Below, one piece after another: positions 1 through 8,979 of a stretch of DNA of 64,000 bases (its first letter is position 1; each line of letters opens with the position of its first letter). A model generated the notes under the pieces. The model did not search any database and was not told where the DNA came from. It saw nothing but the letters and a program-made list of their open reading frames with translations. Both the position numbers and the translations under genes were made by a program. The stretch spans positions 43,106 to 107,105 of the forward strand of contig CAZKVJ010000014.1 in assembly GCA_964556225.1 (NCBI GenBank), written 5' to 3'. The stretch comes from CAZKVJ01 sp964556225 (GTDB lineage: Bacteria > Actinomycetota > Acidimicrobiia > Acidimicrobiales > Ilumatobacteraceae).

Positions 1-773
1 ATGCCGAGTCCGTCCACACCGACGGCGCCGGCGGCGCGAGCCGCGCGCAGCAACGGGGTGTCGAGTGGGTGGTAGACGAGATCCACGACCACCTGCCCAG
101 CGCGCAACCGGTCCGGGTCGACGGCCAGCTCGGCGTCGGCACCCACCCCGGCCATCCCGACGCTGGTGGCGTTGACGACCACGTCCGCATCGCTCACATC
201 GACCGCCGACCCGACCCGCCCGACCGGGCCGGCCAGCGCGGCGGCCACCTCAGCGCGCGCTGCGGTGCGGTTCACCACCACCACCTCGCTCGCCCCGGCT
301 CGGGCCAGCGCGTCGACCACCGCCCGGGCGGCCCCGCCCGCGCCCAGCACCACCACGCGCCGTCCGCGCGGCTCGACACCTCCGTCGGCCCGCAGCGAGT
401 CCACGAAGCCGGCGCCGTCGGTGTTGTGGCCGACCAGCGCGCCATGGCGGTCGACCACGACCGTGTTCACGGCGGCGAGCGCACTTGCGGCCGGGTCGAG
501 CCGGTCGACCGCGGCCGCGACGGCCTCCTTGTGCGGCATGGTGACCGATAACCCGGCGAGTCCCAGCGTGCGCATGGCATCGAGCGCATCGACGGCCTGA
601 CCCGGCGCCACCTCGAACGCCACGTACACCCAGTCGAGCCCTGCCGCGGCGAAGGCGGCGTTGTGGATGGCCGGCGAGAGGCTGTGACGCACCGGCGAGC
701 CGATCACCGCCGCCACCCGCGTCCGCCCGGTCGGGCCAGCTTCGCTCACGGCCCCTCGGGCCGGCGCGCTCAC
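1..773 (-). CDS. aroE: Shikimate dehydrogenase, C-terminus cut by window edge
   Basis: This gene makes shikimate from 3-dehydroshikimate with NADPH in the chorismate pathway, in the cytosol. The reading begins VAAVIGSPVRHSLSPAIHN, carrying the shikimate-binding SLSP motif. VTMPHKEA follows with the catalytic Lys, then a Rossmann GAGGAARAVV loop with VNRT, then DLVYHPLDTPLL near the left edge. About 257 codons are visible and only the extreme C-terminus is missing. The GTG start at 773 overlaps the mltG stop, so translation is probably coupled to mltG. A second in-frame GTG lies about 8 codons downstream, so the exact N-terminus is uncertain. Identity is firm. Confidence 0.93.
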   Translation of the reverse strand, partial: MSAPARGAVSEAGPTGRTRVAAVIGSPVRHSLSPAIHNAAFAAAGLDWVYVAFEVAPGQAVDALDAMRTLGLAGLSVTMPHKEAVAAAVDRLDPAASALAAVNTVVVDRHGALVGHNTDGAGFVDSLRADGGVEPRGRRVVVLGAGGAARAVVDALARAGASEVVVVNRTAARAEVAAALAGPVGRVGSAVDVSDADVVVNATSVGMAGVGADAELAVDPDRLRAGQVVVDLVYHPLDTPLLRAARAAGAVGVDGLG

Positions 774-2047
774 AGCACCCCCGCTTGGCGGGCCTTCTCG
801 ATGTTGGCGAGGTGCTGCTCGAACGTGACGGCGAACGCGTGCCGGCCGTCCTCGTCGGCGACCACGTAGAACAGGTACAGGCACGGCGTGCCGGTGGGGA
901 GCTCGGCGCACAGCGGATCGCCGACCGACGGGTTCTGCGCCGGGTGCAAGGCCGCCTCGATCGAGGCCCGCCCGGGGTTGGCGATCGGTGTGGGCGGCAA
1001 GCCGGGGTGGAGGTAGGTGTTGTACGGCGTGTCGGTGTCCCGCAGCACCGAGAACGGCGTGTCCGGGTCCTGGCCGTAGTACAGCGTGGCGTCGATCTCG
1101 AGCGGCATCCCCAAGAAGAGCCGGTTGTAGATGACCCGGGCGATCTTGGCCCGGTCCTCGGGGACCTTCGCCTCCTTCTCGATCATCGAGGCGACGATCA
1201 GCGTCTCGTACGGTGTGAGACCCCCTTGGGTCCCCTGGTCGTCGAGGCCGGTCTGGCGGGCCACCCGCTCCATGAGCGACGCCATCCGCTGGGCCACGTC
1301 CGCCGGCGTCTCGTTGCCGGCGATCTGGTACGTGTCCGGGAACAGCAGGCCCTCCATGCTGGTGACCCCGTCCGGGCGCAGCGACGACTCGATGGCGTTG
1401 GACTCGGTGGCCACCTGCACGAAGTCGTCGGCCACGAACCCAGCCACCTGCTCGCCGAGGCGCGCCGCCATCTGGGCGATCGTGAAGCCCTCCGGGAACG
1501 TGACCTTCGTGTAGGTCTGGGCGGGAGGGGTCCGTAGCACCCGGAGGATGTTGCCGACGTGGTCGCTCGGGCGCAGCGAGTAGTAGCCGGGCTCCAGCTC
1601 GAGGCCGCCTTTGCGCTCGACGTACCACTCGAACACGTCGGCGTTGGCAATGATCCCCTCGTCCTCGAGGCGCACCGCGATCGTCTCCAGGGTGTCCTCC
1701 TCGGTGACGGTGAAGTTCACCGGCGGGCCGGCGTCACCGGGCGGGTTGAGCTGGCGGACGTACCACCAGGCGACCGAGCCCGCCACCAGCACCGCGGCGA
1801 CCACGAGCACGGCGACGAGGGCGAGCAGCCAGCCGAGCCAGCGGTGCTGGCGTCGGAGGCGCTCGACGTCGTCGCCCCACGCCTCGTCGGCTTCGTCCCA
1901 GTCGTCGCCGTGCCACGGCACCGCCTCGCGTCGACGGCGCCGCTCGCGGCGGCCGGGGCGCCGTGCCGGCTCGGCCATCGACCCTTCGGTGACCTCGGAC
2001 GAGCCGGGCTCGTCGGCCAGCGGCGGCGACGAGGTCTCGACGCTCAC
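770..2047 (-). CDS. mltG: Endolytic murein transglycosylase MltG (YceG-like)
   Basis: This is a membrane-anchored lytic transglycosylase that cleaves nascent peptidoglycan strands and ends glycan elongation. It has 425 residues: a charged cytoplasmic N-terminus rich in Arg, one membrane segment at about residues 71-97, then the extracellular YceG domain. The conserved IVASMIEKEAKVPED stretch contains the catalytic Glu (about residue 290), and IYNRL and PYNTYLHPGLPPTPI follow. The GTG start at 2047 overlaps the ruvX stop. An ATG at 1978 behind GAAGGG is an alternative that would shorten the cytoplasmic tail by 23 residues. The gene lies between ruvX and aroE in a tightly packed operon. Confidence 0.93.
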   Translation of the reverse strand: MSVETSSPPLADEPGSSEVTEGSMAEPARRPGRRERRRRREAVPWHGDDWDEADEAWGDDVERLRRQHRWLGWLLALVAVLVVAAVLVAGSVAWWYVRQLNPPGDAGPPVNFTVTEEDTLETIAVRLEDEGIIANADVFEWYVERKGGLELEPGYYSLRPSDHVGNILRVLRTPPAQTYTKVTFPEGFTIAQMAARLGEQVAGFVADDFVQVATESNAIESSLRPDGVTSMEGLLFPDTYQIAGNETPADVAQRMASLMERVARQTGLDDQGTQGGLTPYETLIVASMIEKEAKVPEDRAKIARVIYNRLFLGMPLEIDATLYYGQDPDTPFSVLRDTDTPYNTYLHPGLPPTPIANPGRASIEAALHPAQNPSVGDPLCAELPTGTPCLYLFYVVADEDGRHAFAVTFEQHLANIEKARQAGVL

Positions 2048-2466
2048 GAGCTCGCGGACCTCGAGTCGAGCCACGATTGCAGCATCACGGCCGCGGCGAC
2101 CTTGTCGACCAGTCGCCGGCGGGCGTCGGCGCGCATCCGGGCCTCCATCAGGGCCCGGTCGGCCGTCACCGTGGTGAGCCGCTCGTCGTAGGTCTCCACC
2201 GGCACGCCGACCACGGTAGCGATCTCGTCCGCTTCGGCGATGGCAGCCCTCGCCGCCGGACCGACCTCGCCCGAAAGGCTGAGCGGCAGGCCGACGACCA
2301 CCCGCTCCGCCTCCTCCTCCACGACGAGCTCGGCGATCCGTCGATGGTCGTCGGCGCGACGGCGCGAGCGCGCGAGCACCGTGAGCGGGGTGGCGATGGT
2401 GCCGCTGCGGTCGCTGACCGCGACCCCGATGCGCTTCGACCCGAGGTCGAGGCCGAGGGCCCGCAC
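2044..2466 (-). CDS. ruvX: Holliday junction resolvase-like RuvX/YqgF
   Basis: This 140-residue RNase H-fold protein starts MRALGLDLGSKRIGVAVSD, the family signature with the first catalytic Asp. VVGLPLSLSG and YDERLTTV (second acidic cluster) follow. YqgF proteins act on pre-16S rRNA 5' ends and are also called putative Holliday junction resolvases; sequence alone does not decide between the two roles. The gene lies 3 bp after alaS and overlaps mltG, the common bacterial order alaS-ruvX-mltG-aroE. Confidence 0.92.
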   Translation of the reverse strand: MRALGLDLGSKRIGVAVSDRSGTIATPLTVLARSRRRADDHRRIAELVVEEEAERVVVGLPLSLSGEVGPAARAAIAEADEIATVVGVPVETYDERLTTVTADRALMEARMRADARRRLVDKVAAAVMLQSWLDSRSASS

Positions 2467-2469
2467 GGG

Positions 2470-5103
2470 TCAGCCCCGGGCGGCCGCCGCCGCGAGCGCG
2501 AGCGCCTCGTCCAGTCCCTCGGGGCGCTTGCCGCCGGCGGTGGCGATGTCGCCCTTGCCGCCGCCGCCCCCGCCGACCGCCTTGGCGGCGTCCCGGATGA
2601 GGTCGCCGGCCTGGCGCCCCGTCTCCGGGCGCACGGCGGCCACCAGCGACACGCCGCCGTTGGGCGCCACACCGCCGAGCACCACGGCGCTGACGTCCGG
2701 CTGCTGGCGCACGGCGATCGCCAGGTCGCGCAGATCGCCCGGGGCCAGGTCGTCGACGCGAGCGACCACGACACCGTCGACCGCGCCGGCGGCCAGCTCC
2801 GCCGCCCGACCGCTGGCCAGACGGGCGCGCAGCACCCTGATCTCGTCCTGGAGCGAGCGGACCTCGTCGAGCTTGCGCTCCACACCGGACAGCACCTCGG
2901 ACGGGGTGGTGCCGAGCAGGCGGGCCGCCTCGGCCAGCGTGCGCTCGTCGCGCTGGAGGAGCGCCACGCTGGCCTCTCCGGTGACGGCCTCGAGCCGGCG
3001 AAGGTTCGAGCCGATCGAGCCCTCGCTCACGATCTTGATGGTGCCGATGTCGCCCGTCGCCCGCACGTGCGTGCCGCCGCACAGCTCGACCGACGGACCG
3101 GCCTCGAGCACTCGCACGATGTCGCCGTACTTGTCGCCGAAGAACGCGATGGCACCCATGGCCAGCGCCTCGTCCTTCGTGGTCTCGAAGGCCCGGACCC
3201 GCTCGTTGCCGAGCACCGCCGAGTTGGCCAGCTCCTCGATGCGGTCGAACTCGTCCGGGGTGAGCGCGGCGTAGTGGCTGAAGTCGAAGCGCAGCCGCTG
3301 GTCGTCGACGAGCGAGCCGGCCTGCTTGACGTGCTCGCCGAGCACATGGCGCAGCGCCCAGTGCAGCACGTGGGTGCCAGTGTGGTTGCGCCGGATGCGG
3401 GCCCGGCGCTCGGCGTCGATGGTGGCGGTGACCTGCTGGCCGGGCACCAGCTCGCCCTCTCGCATCCGGGCGATGTGGCGGCGCAGGCCGGGCAGGGCGT
3501 AGGTGGTGTCGAGCACCTCGGCCACGCCGGTGGGTCCCGTGATCGTGCCGGTGTCGCCGACCTGACCGCCGCTCTCGGCATAGAACGGCGTGCGGTCGAC
3601 GAACACCTCGATCAGCGTCGGGTCGTCGGCCGTTCCGGCCGGCAGCACTGCGAGCACCCGGGCCTCGAGCGAATCCTCGGCATCGCCCAGGAACTCGGTG
3701 GTGCCGAACTGCTCGACCAGCTCCCGGTAGTCGTCGAGGCGGGCGTCGTCGGCGGTGCCCGTCTTGCGAGCCTCCTTGGCCCGCCGGCGCTGCTCGGCCA
3801 TGGCGGCGTCGAATCCCTCGGTGTCGACATGCACCCCACGCTCGGCCGTTATCTCCTCCGTGACCTCGAGCGGGAAGCCGTACGTGTCGTGGAGCAAGAA
3901 GGCGGTGGCACCGGGCAGCACCGTGGGCCCGGCCGCCAGCTCGTCCTCGAGGATCGCGAGGCCGGTGCGCAGCGTCTGGCGGAAGCGCTCCTCCTCCTTG
4001 GCCAGCACCCCGGTGATGAAGTCGCGGTGCTTCACCAGATCGGGGTACGCGGTGCCCATCACGTCGATGGCGGCGTCGACGAGCGACGGCATGACCAGCT
4101 TGTCGGTGCCGAGCAGGAAGGCGTGGCGCACCGCCCGGCGGATGATGCGCCGCAGCACGTAGCCGCGCCCCTCGTTGCTGGGGAACACGCCGTCGTTCAC
4201 CAGCATCGCCGAGCTCTTCGCGTGCTCGGCGAGCACCCGCAGACTGAAGCTGGGCCGGTCCTCGTAGTCGCCGACCACGTAACGGGCCCCGGTCAGCAAG
4301 CGGGCCTGGTCGATGAGCGGCATCAGCGCGTCGGTCTCCCAGACCGAGTCGACGCCCTGCAGGAGGGCGAGGATCCGCTCGAGCCCCGCGCCGGTGTCGA
4401 TCGACGGCTTCGGCAGCGGGGTGCGCACCCCGTTGGCGTCCTGGTCGAACTGCATGAAGACCAGGTTCCAGAACTCCATGAACCGGTCGCCGTGCGGGTC
4501 GTGCAGCGGACCACCGTCCGGGCCGAAGGCCGGACCGCGATCGATGTGGATCTCGCTGCACGGCCCGCACGGGCCGGTGTCGCCCATCTGCCAGAAGTTG
4601 TCCTTGTCGCCGAGGCGCTGGATGCGCTCCATCGGCACACCGACCGCCTCGTGCCAGATCGCCTCCGCTTCGTCGTCGCTGGTGTGCACCGTGATCCAGA
4701 GGCGATCGCCGTCGAGGCCGAACACCTCGGTCACCAGCTCCCAGCTCCACGGGATGGCGGCTTCCTTGAAGTAGTCGCCGAAGCTGAAGTTGCCGAGCAT
4801 CTCGAAGAACACCAGGTGGCGCTTGGTGCGCCCGACGTCATCGAGGTCGTTGTGCTTGCCGCCCGCCCTGGCGCACTTCTGGACGCTGACGGCCCGCTGG
4901 TACGGCGGCACCTCGTCGCCGACGAAGTACGGCTTGAACGGGACCATCCCGGCCACGGTGAACAGCACCGTCGGGTCGTGCGGGATCAGGCTCGCCGACG
5001 GCACGGCCGTGTGGCCGCGATCGATGAAGAAGCCGGTGAACGCGTCGCGCAGCTCGTTGGCGGTGCGCGGAGACCCGAGGGGTGGTCGGTCGAGCGAGGC
5101 CAT
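2470..5103 (-). CDS. alaS: Alanine--tRNA ligase
   Basis: This class II synthetase charges tRNA-Ala and hydrolyses mischarged Ser/Gly. It has 877 residues, the usual bacterial length. The aminoacylation domain is N-terminal (FFIDRGHTAVPSASLIP, then FFEMLGNFSFGDYFK, then GDTGPCGPCSEI). The editing-site zinc motifs are HTGTHVLH and CGGTH. The C-terminal domain ends with the glycine-rich GGGGGGKGDIATAGG motif of the DHHA1 region. The ATG at 5103 gives the canonical N-terminus. It lies 77 bp after a small gene of unknown function and 3 bp before ruvX. Confidence 0.97.
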   Translation of the reverse strand: MASLDRPPLGSPRTANELRDAFTGFFIDRGHTAVPSASLIPHDPTVLFTVAGMVPFKPYFVGDEVPPYQRAVSVQKCARAGGKHNDLDDVGRTKRHLVFFEMLGNFSFGDYFKEAAIPWSWELVTEVFGLDGDRLWITVHTSDDEAEAIWHEAVGVPMERIQRLGDKDNFWQMGDTGPCGPCSEIHIDRGPAFGPDGGPLHDPHGDRFMEFWNLVFMQFDQDANGVRTPLPKPSIDTGAGLERILALLQGVDSVWETDALMPLIDQARLLTGARYVVGDYEDRPSFSLRVLAEHAKSSAMLVNDGVFPSNEGRGYVLRRIIRRAVRHAFLLGTDKLVMPSLVDAAIDVMGTAYPDLVKHRDFITGVLAKEEERFRQTLRTGLAILEDELAAGPTVLPGATAFLLHDTYGFPLEVTEEITAERGVHVDTEGFDAAMAEQRRRAKEARKTGTADDARLDDYRELVEQFGTTEFLGDAEDSLEARVLAVLPAGTADDPTLIEVFVDRTPFYAESGGQVGDTGTITGPTGVAEVLDTTYALPGLRRHIARMREGELVPGQQVTATIDAERRARIRRNHTGTHVLHWALRHVLGEHVKQAGSLVDDQRLRFDFSHYAALTPDEFDRIEELANSAVLGNERVRAFETTKDEALAMGAIAFFGDKYGDIVRVLEAGPSVELCGGTHVRATGDIGTIKIVSEGSIGSNLRRLEAVTGEASVALLQRDERTLAEAARLLGTTPSEVLSGVERKLDEVRSLQDEIRVLRARLASGRAAELAAGAVDGVVVARVDDLAPGDLRDLAIAVRQQPDVSAVVLGGVAPNGGVSLVAAVRPETGRQAGDLIRDAAKAVGGGGGGKGDIATAGGKRPEGLDEALALAAAAARG

Positions 5104-5180
5104 GGGGAGGCGAGCCTACCCGGCGCTCAGCGCCCGCTCCCTGCTGGTTCTGCGGCGTGGGTGGGCCGCCGGCGGGGAGG

Positions 5181-5561
5181 TCAGCCGGAGCGGCGCCGGG
5201 TGGAGCGCCGACGCGGCGGCAGGCCGCCGGGGCGGACCTGGCGGAGCACGATCACCTGCCCCGGCTCGACCGGCATGCCGTCGACGAGCACTTCGTCGCC
5301 GTGGCCGAGCGCGTCGCCGAGCGGCACGGCGCGTCCCTCGATGCGGGCCCGAAGCTCGGCCTCCTTGGCGCGCATCGCCGTGCGGCCCTCGCGCACGGCA
5401 TCGGCGACGGCTTGGCCGCGGCCACGCACCCGACCGGCCGCGGTGCGCGCCACCTGGACCGGCGCCAGCTCGGCCGCCTTGCGGCGCACCTTGCGCGTGC
5501 CGTACGTGGCGCCAGCGGCCCCCGCCACAACCCCACCGACGAACCAGGTCACCCGCTTCAT
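5181..5561 (-). CDS. Small membrane-anchored protein of unknown function
   Basis: The product has 126 residues. A short hydrophobic glycine/alanine N-terminus (VTWFVGGVVAGAAGATYG) could be a membrane anchor or a YtxH-like start. An alanine/arginine-rich helical middle and a basic Arg-rich tail follow. No catalytic motif is visible. The start overlaps the stop of the upstream gene (ATGA), so the two are probably co-translated. Small proteins of this kind often lie between rarA and alaS in actinobacteria; I do not assign a function. Confidence 0.7.
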   Translation of the reverse strand: MKRVTWFVGGVVAGAAGATYGTRKVRRKAAELAPVQVARTAAGRVRGRGQAVADAVREGRTAMRAKEAELRARIEGRAVPLGDALGHGDEVLVDGMPVEPGQVIVLRQVRPGGLPPRRRSTRRRSG

Positions 5562-5974
5562 GCGCTGCTCCGGCCGATCTGGGCGCGCGCGGCGCCCGCT
5601 TCCTTGCGGCGCAGCCGGCGCACCGCGCGCGACGTCCCGGTGGCGATCGCTGCCGTCTTGATGACCGGGGTCGACAGGGCGACGCGTGCCACCCGCCCGC
5701 TCCCGGACACGGCGTCGCTGATCGCCTCGGCCGAGCCGAGCACGCGGTCGAAGCGATCGAGGTCGTCACGGGCCGCCGCCACCACCTGGCGGGCCTCAAT
5801 CGTGCTGGCCCGCATCTGCTCGATGAGCGGCCCGGTCTCCGAGCGCAGCGCCGCCACCTCGCCGCGCAGCGCCTTCAGCGTGTCGAGCACGCGCAGCAGC
5901 ACCACGACCAAGGCCGCGAAGCCGAGCGCGAACAGCACCGTGGCGACGACGATCGCCAGCTCACCGGCCGTCAT
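5558..5974 (-). CDS. DUF948-like membrane protein
   Basis: The product has 138 residues. One N-terminal transmembrane helix (about residues 6-28, LAIVVATVLFALGFAALVVV) is followed by an amphipathic, probably coiled-coil segment with LKALRGEVAALRSETGPLIEQM. This resembles the DUF948 family of single-span membrane proteins. It overlaps rarA by 14 bp and its downstream partner by 4 bp, placing it in the rarA-alaS operon. The role is unknown, possibly envelope-associated. Confidence 0.68.
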   Translation of the reverse strand: MTAGELAIVVATVLFALGFAALVVVLLRVLDTLKALRGEVAALRSETGPLIEQMRASTIEARQVVAAARDDLDRFDRVLGSAEAISDAVSGSGRVARVALSTPVIKTAAIATGTSRAVRRLRRKEAGAARAQIGRSSA

Positions 5975-7271
5975 CGACGTGCCCCTCCGGGTGCGTGTCC
6001 CGAGCCCCCATCCGGCGCCGTACCTCCTGCTCGAACCCGTGCCCCGACGGCTCGTAGTACCGCACGTCGGCCAGCTCGTCGGGCCGGTACTGCTGCGGTG
6101 CCCAGCCGCGGGGGTCGTCGTGAGGGTACACGTACCCGGTGCCGTGACCGAGGGATGCTGCGCCTCGGTAATGGGCGTCGCGAAGGTGAGCGGGCACCTC
6201 GCCGATGCGACCCCGTCGCACGTCGTCGCGGGCGTTCCAGATCCCGAGCGCGGTGCGGTTGCTCTTCGGCGCCGTGGCCAGGTGCACCACGGCCTGGGCC
6301 AGGTTCAGCTGGGCCTCGGGCAGACCGACGTGCTCGAGGGCCTGGGCCGCCGCCACCGCCACGAGCAACGCCTGCGGGTCAGCCATGCCGACGTCCTCGC
6401 TGGCCAGGATCACCAGCCGGCGGGCGATGAATCGGGCGTCCTCTCCCGCCTCGAGCATCCGGGCCAGCCAGTAGAGGCTAGCGTCGGGATCGCTGCCGCG
6501 GATGCTCTTGATGAACGCCGAGATCACGTCGTAGTGGTCGTCGCGGCCGTAGCGCAGCGCGCTCGTCCCGAGTGCCGCCTCGACGTGCTCCAACCCGACG
6601 GCGCCGGGGCTCGCCAGCGCGCACGCCACCTCGAGCGCCGTGAGCACCTGGCGGCCGTCGCCACCGGCCCGGTCGGCGAGCAGGGTGACCGCCTCGTCGT
6701 CCGCGCTGGTCCCCTCTGCCTCCAGACCCCGGTGGATCAGGGTCAGCACGGCGGCGCGATCGAGCGGCTCCAGGCGGAACAGGGTGCTGCGGCTGCGCAG
6801 CGGGGGGTTCACCTCGAAGAACGGGTTCTCGGTGGTGGCACCGATCAGCGTGAGGGTCCCGTCCTCCACCGCGGGGAGGAGAGTGTCCTGCTGGGACTTG
6901 GAGAACCGGTGGATCTCGTCGAGGAACAGGATCGTGCCCCGCCCGTGCTGGCCGAGGCGGTCGCGGGCCCGCTCGATGACGTCGCGGACGTCCTTCACGC
7001 CGGCGGTCACTGCGGACAGCTGCTCGAACGCCCGGTGCGTGGTGCCGGCGACCGCGAGGGCCAGCGTGGTCTTGCCGGTGCCTGGCGGGCCCCAGAAGAT
7101 CGCCGACGTCAGACGGTCCGCCTCGACCAGACGGCGCAGGGCCCGACCAGGCCCCACCAGGTGGTCCTGGCCCACCACCTCGTCGATCGTGCGGGGGCGC
7201 AGGCGGGCGGCCAGCGGCGCCTGGCTGCGGAGTCGCTCCTCGGCGGCCGCTGCGAAGAGATCGTCAGCCAT
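5961..7271 (-). CDS. rarA: Replication-associated recombination protein A (AAA+ ATPase)
   Basis: This clamp-loader-like AAA+ ATPase of the RarA/MgsA/WRNIP1 family acts at stalled replication forks. It has 436 residues. It shows RPRTIDEVVGQDHLVGPG, Walker A GPPGTGKTTLA, Walker B ILFLDEIHRFSKSQQD, the sensor IGATTENPFFEV, and a C-terminal MgsA domain with SAFIKSIRGSDPDASLYWLARM and YVYPHDDP. The ATG at 7271 (MADDLFAAAAEERL) is chosen because further upstream the frame lies within the Nudix gene. It overlaps the Nudix stop by 8 bp. Confidence 0.95.
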   Translation of the reverse strand: MADDLFAAAAEERLRSQAPLAARLRPRTIDEVVGQDHLVGPGRALRRLVEADRLTSAIFWGPPGTGKTTLALAVAGTTHRAFEQLSAVTAGVKDVRDVIERARDRLGQHGRGTILFLDEIHRFSKSQQDTLLPAVEDGTLTLIGATTENPFFEVNPPLRSRSTLFRLEPLDRAAVLTLIHRGLEAEGTSADDEAVTLLADRAGGDGRQVLTALEVACALASPGAVGLEHVEAALGTSALRYGRDDHYDVISAFIKSIRGSDPDASLYWLARMLEAGEDARFIARRLVILASEDVGMADPQALLVAVAAAQALEHVGLPEAQLNLAQAVVHLATAPKSNRTALGIWNARDDVRRGRIGEVPAHLRDAHYRGAASLGHGTGYVYPHDDPRGWAPQQYRPDELADVRYYEPSGHGFEQEVRRRMGARDTHPEGHVDDGR

Positions 7272-7719
7272 CGGCGCGGGGCACGAGCTGCGGGAGCACC
7301 CGCTCGTAGGCGGCCCGCCGCATCTCGATGACGTGCTCGGTGAGCCAGCCGGGCTCGACCCACCGCCACGACGAGAACTCCCGGCCGTCGGCCACCGGCT
7401 GAGCATCGCCGTTCACGAGCTCGAAGCGGAACCACCGCTGCACCTGCCCTCGCCGCTTGCCGCCCTCGCGCACCTCGGGTGGCCACTCGTAGGCCACCCA
7501 CTCGTCGTGCTCGCCGGTCATGGCCACGTCACCGCTGTGCAGACCGGTCTCCTCGTGCAGCTCACGCCATGCCCCCGCCGCCGGTTCCTCACCGAGCTCC
7601 AGACCTCCCTGGGGCAGCTGCCACTCGCCCGGCGCGTCGGTGCGCTCCATCGCCAGCACGCGCCCGTCGGGGTGGCAGACCACCACCACGACCCCCGCCC
7701 GGAACACCTGCGATCCCAT
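7264..7719 (-). CDS. Nudix hydrolase, RppH-like
   Basis: This 151-residue Nudix fold protein has a complete Nudix box (G-x5-E-x7-REUxEExGU) at GGLELGEEPAAGAWREL followed by HEETGL. FRAGVVVVV and WQLPQGG at the N-terminus resemble RppH/diadenosine-polyphosphate hydrolases, so the substrate is probably a nucleoside polyphosphate or capped RNA. Substrate choice is inference. It is the first gene of the run towards aroE and overlaps rarA. Confidence 0.88.
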   Translation of the reverse strand: MGSQVFRAGVVVVVCHPDGRVLAMERTDAPGEWQLPQGGLELGEEPAAGAWRELHEETGLHSGDVAMTGEHDEWVAYEWPPEVREGGKRRGQVQRWFRFELVNGDAQPVADGREFSSWRWVEPGWLTEHVIEMRRAAYERVLPQLVPRADG

Positions 7720-7740
7720 GTCCCGGACGCTACCCGCCTC

Positions 7741-7788
7741 GCGTTTGTTCGACTTGCCAGCGATTTCGCGCTCGAATCGAACAAACGC
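7741..7788. repeat. Dispersed palindrome, copy 1
   Basis: This 48-bp imperfect palindrome has perfect 12-bp outer arms, GCGTTTGTTCGA and TCGAACAAACGC. It belongs to the family seen at 8980, 38604, 40944 and 59741. It lies just beyond the stop of the AbiEi/DUF559 gene and upstream of the Nudix gene. It could end transcription or act as a REP-like element. This copy diverges from the others, with GTTTGTTCGA in place of GTTTGGTCGA. Confidence 0.8.
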
Positions 7789-7803
7789 GGAGGGCGGGGG
7801 CCG

Positions 7804-8745
7804 TCAGCGCCACCGGGCTGCGGCACGGTCGTACAGGGCATCCATGGAAGCGACGATCTCAGCGTCGGTCATCCGCCAGGTGAACACCAACGGGCGCCAT
7901 CCGTCGGCAACCATGAGGTTCTGGCGCCGGGCGTCCTTGTCGAGGTCGCTGGCGATGGAGTGGGCGCCAAAGCCGTTGCCTTCGAGGAACACCTTGGACT
8001 CCGGATACGCGAAGTCGAGCCGGTACCGGTGCCGGCCGAACGCGATCTCGAACTGCTGGGCTGGAGGCGGGAAGCCGTAGCGGGCGAGCACGGCGACGAT
8101 GCGGGTCTCGAGTGGCGACTCCCCAGGGTCGTAGCCGGGGATCCGCAGGGCGAGCACGGCGCGCAGCCGGGCGACGGACCGCCCCGGCGCCGGACGCAGC
8201 CCCGCCACACGCTCCCGCAGGTCGTCGATGGTCATCAGGCGTCGGCGCAGCAGGTCGTCGAGGAGCGAGCCGAGGGCGGCGACGCCGAGGGACCCGCTCA
8301 TGTCGATCACCAGGCGAGTCGGGGTGGTGCAGCGCACACCGTGACGCCAGGTCACGTCGTCCTTCACGAGCAGCGACGACCGATGGCCGACAACGCCGTC
8401 GAGCCGGACGTGGCGGTTGAGCCCGCCGGTCACGTGGAGAAGCTCGGTGTTGGCGAGCTGCCGGCAGGCGAACAGGCGACCACAGGTGTCGTGTGAAGCG
8501 GCGACCTCCGGTCCGGCAAGCTCCATCGTCGCCACGACCAGCTGCAGCCATGAGGCCGCCGAGCCCTCGACGGCGTAGACGCCGCGCCGCACCCGACGCC
8601 ACTTGCCGCTGGTGACGCGACGCTGGCGAGTGGTCGCGTGAACGGCCTCCCGAGCGATCTGCACCGGGATGACTCCCTGCGTCGCTGCGGCCCGCTGCTC
8701 GGGCGTGGGCGATCGCCGTTGCACCTGAACGCGTGCGCGTCCCAT
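7804..8745 (-). CDS. AbiEi-like N-terminal / DUF559-type nuclease-fold protein
   Basis: The product has 313 residues. The N-terminal half has the winged-helix look of AbiEi-type antitoxins (REAVHATTRQRRVTSG...WRRVRRGVYAVEG). The C-terminal part resembles DUF559/Vsr-like endonuclease folds (ESPLETRIVAVLARYGFPPPAQQ, then YRLDFAYPESKVFLEGNGFGAHS, then LDKDARRQNLMVADGWRPL). Such fusions are common orphan genes in actinobacteria and no partner toxin is adjacent. ATG 8745 is chosen for its GGAGGG ribosome binding site 6 bp upstream. Family assignment is from memory of such proteins; function is unknown. Confidence 0.75.
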   Translation of the reverse strand: MGRARVQVQRRSPTPEQRAAATQGVIPVQIAREAVHATTRQRRVTSGKWRRVRRGVYAVEGSAASWLQLVVATMELAGPEVAASHDTCGRLFACRQLANTELLHVTGGLNRHVRLDGVVGHRSSLLVKDDVTWRHGVRCTTPTRLVIDMSGSLGVAALGSLLDDLLRRRLMTIDDLRERVAGLRPAPGRSVARLRAVLALRIPGYDPGESPLETRIVAVLARYGFPPPAQQFEIAFGRHRYRLDFAYPESKVFLEGNGFGAHSIASDLDKDARRQNLMVADGWRPLVFTWRMTDAEIVASMDALYDRAAARWR

Positions 8746-8867
8746 CGTGACCCTCCATCGATCGATCGAACGAGGGGCACCGCCGTGCCCGATCCGACCA
8801 GACGACGGCATCGCCCGGAACGCGGCCTGGATCGTACGACCGACCCCACCGCGACCCACCCACCCCT

Positions 8868-8979
8868 CACCGTTTGGTGGGTTTTGGCGCCCGTGGGGGG
8901 GGCAATAGACCCAACCCCGGGCGGGACGCGGGGGGGGGGGGGGGGGGGGGGCCCCGCGCCGCGCGGGGGNNNNNNNNNN
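8868..8979. other. Scaffold gap with corrupted contig end
   Basis: The 10 Ns at 8970-8979 join two contigs. The left contig end starts CACCGTTTGGT and runs into a garbled copy of the dispersed palindrome, with GGGCAAT and CCAAC in matching order. A run of 22 Gs at 8930-8951 follows. This looks like low-quality sequence at a hairpin rather than real DNA, and no gene call should use it. Confidence 0.75.

Noticed and set aside
2077..5661. Very long open frame on the plus strand opposite alaS (about 1,190 codons)
   Set aside because: High GC leaves antisense frames open. The minus strand encodes a complete AlaS with all motifs, and the plus frame has low-complexity His/Arg/Gly composition and no domain.
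8930..8951. 22-G tract as a G-quadruplex element
   Set aside because: It borders a scaffold gap inside corrupted repeat sequence; poly-G is a known sequencing artefact.
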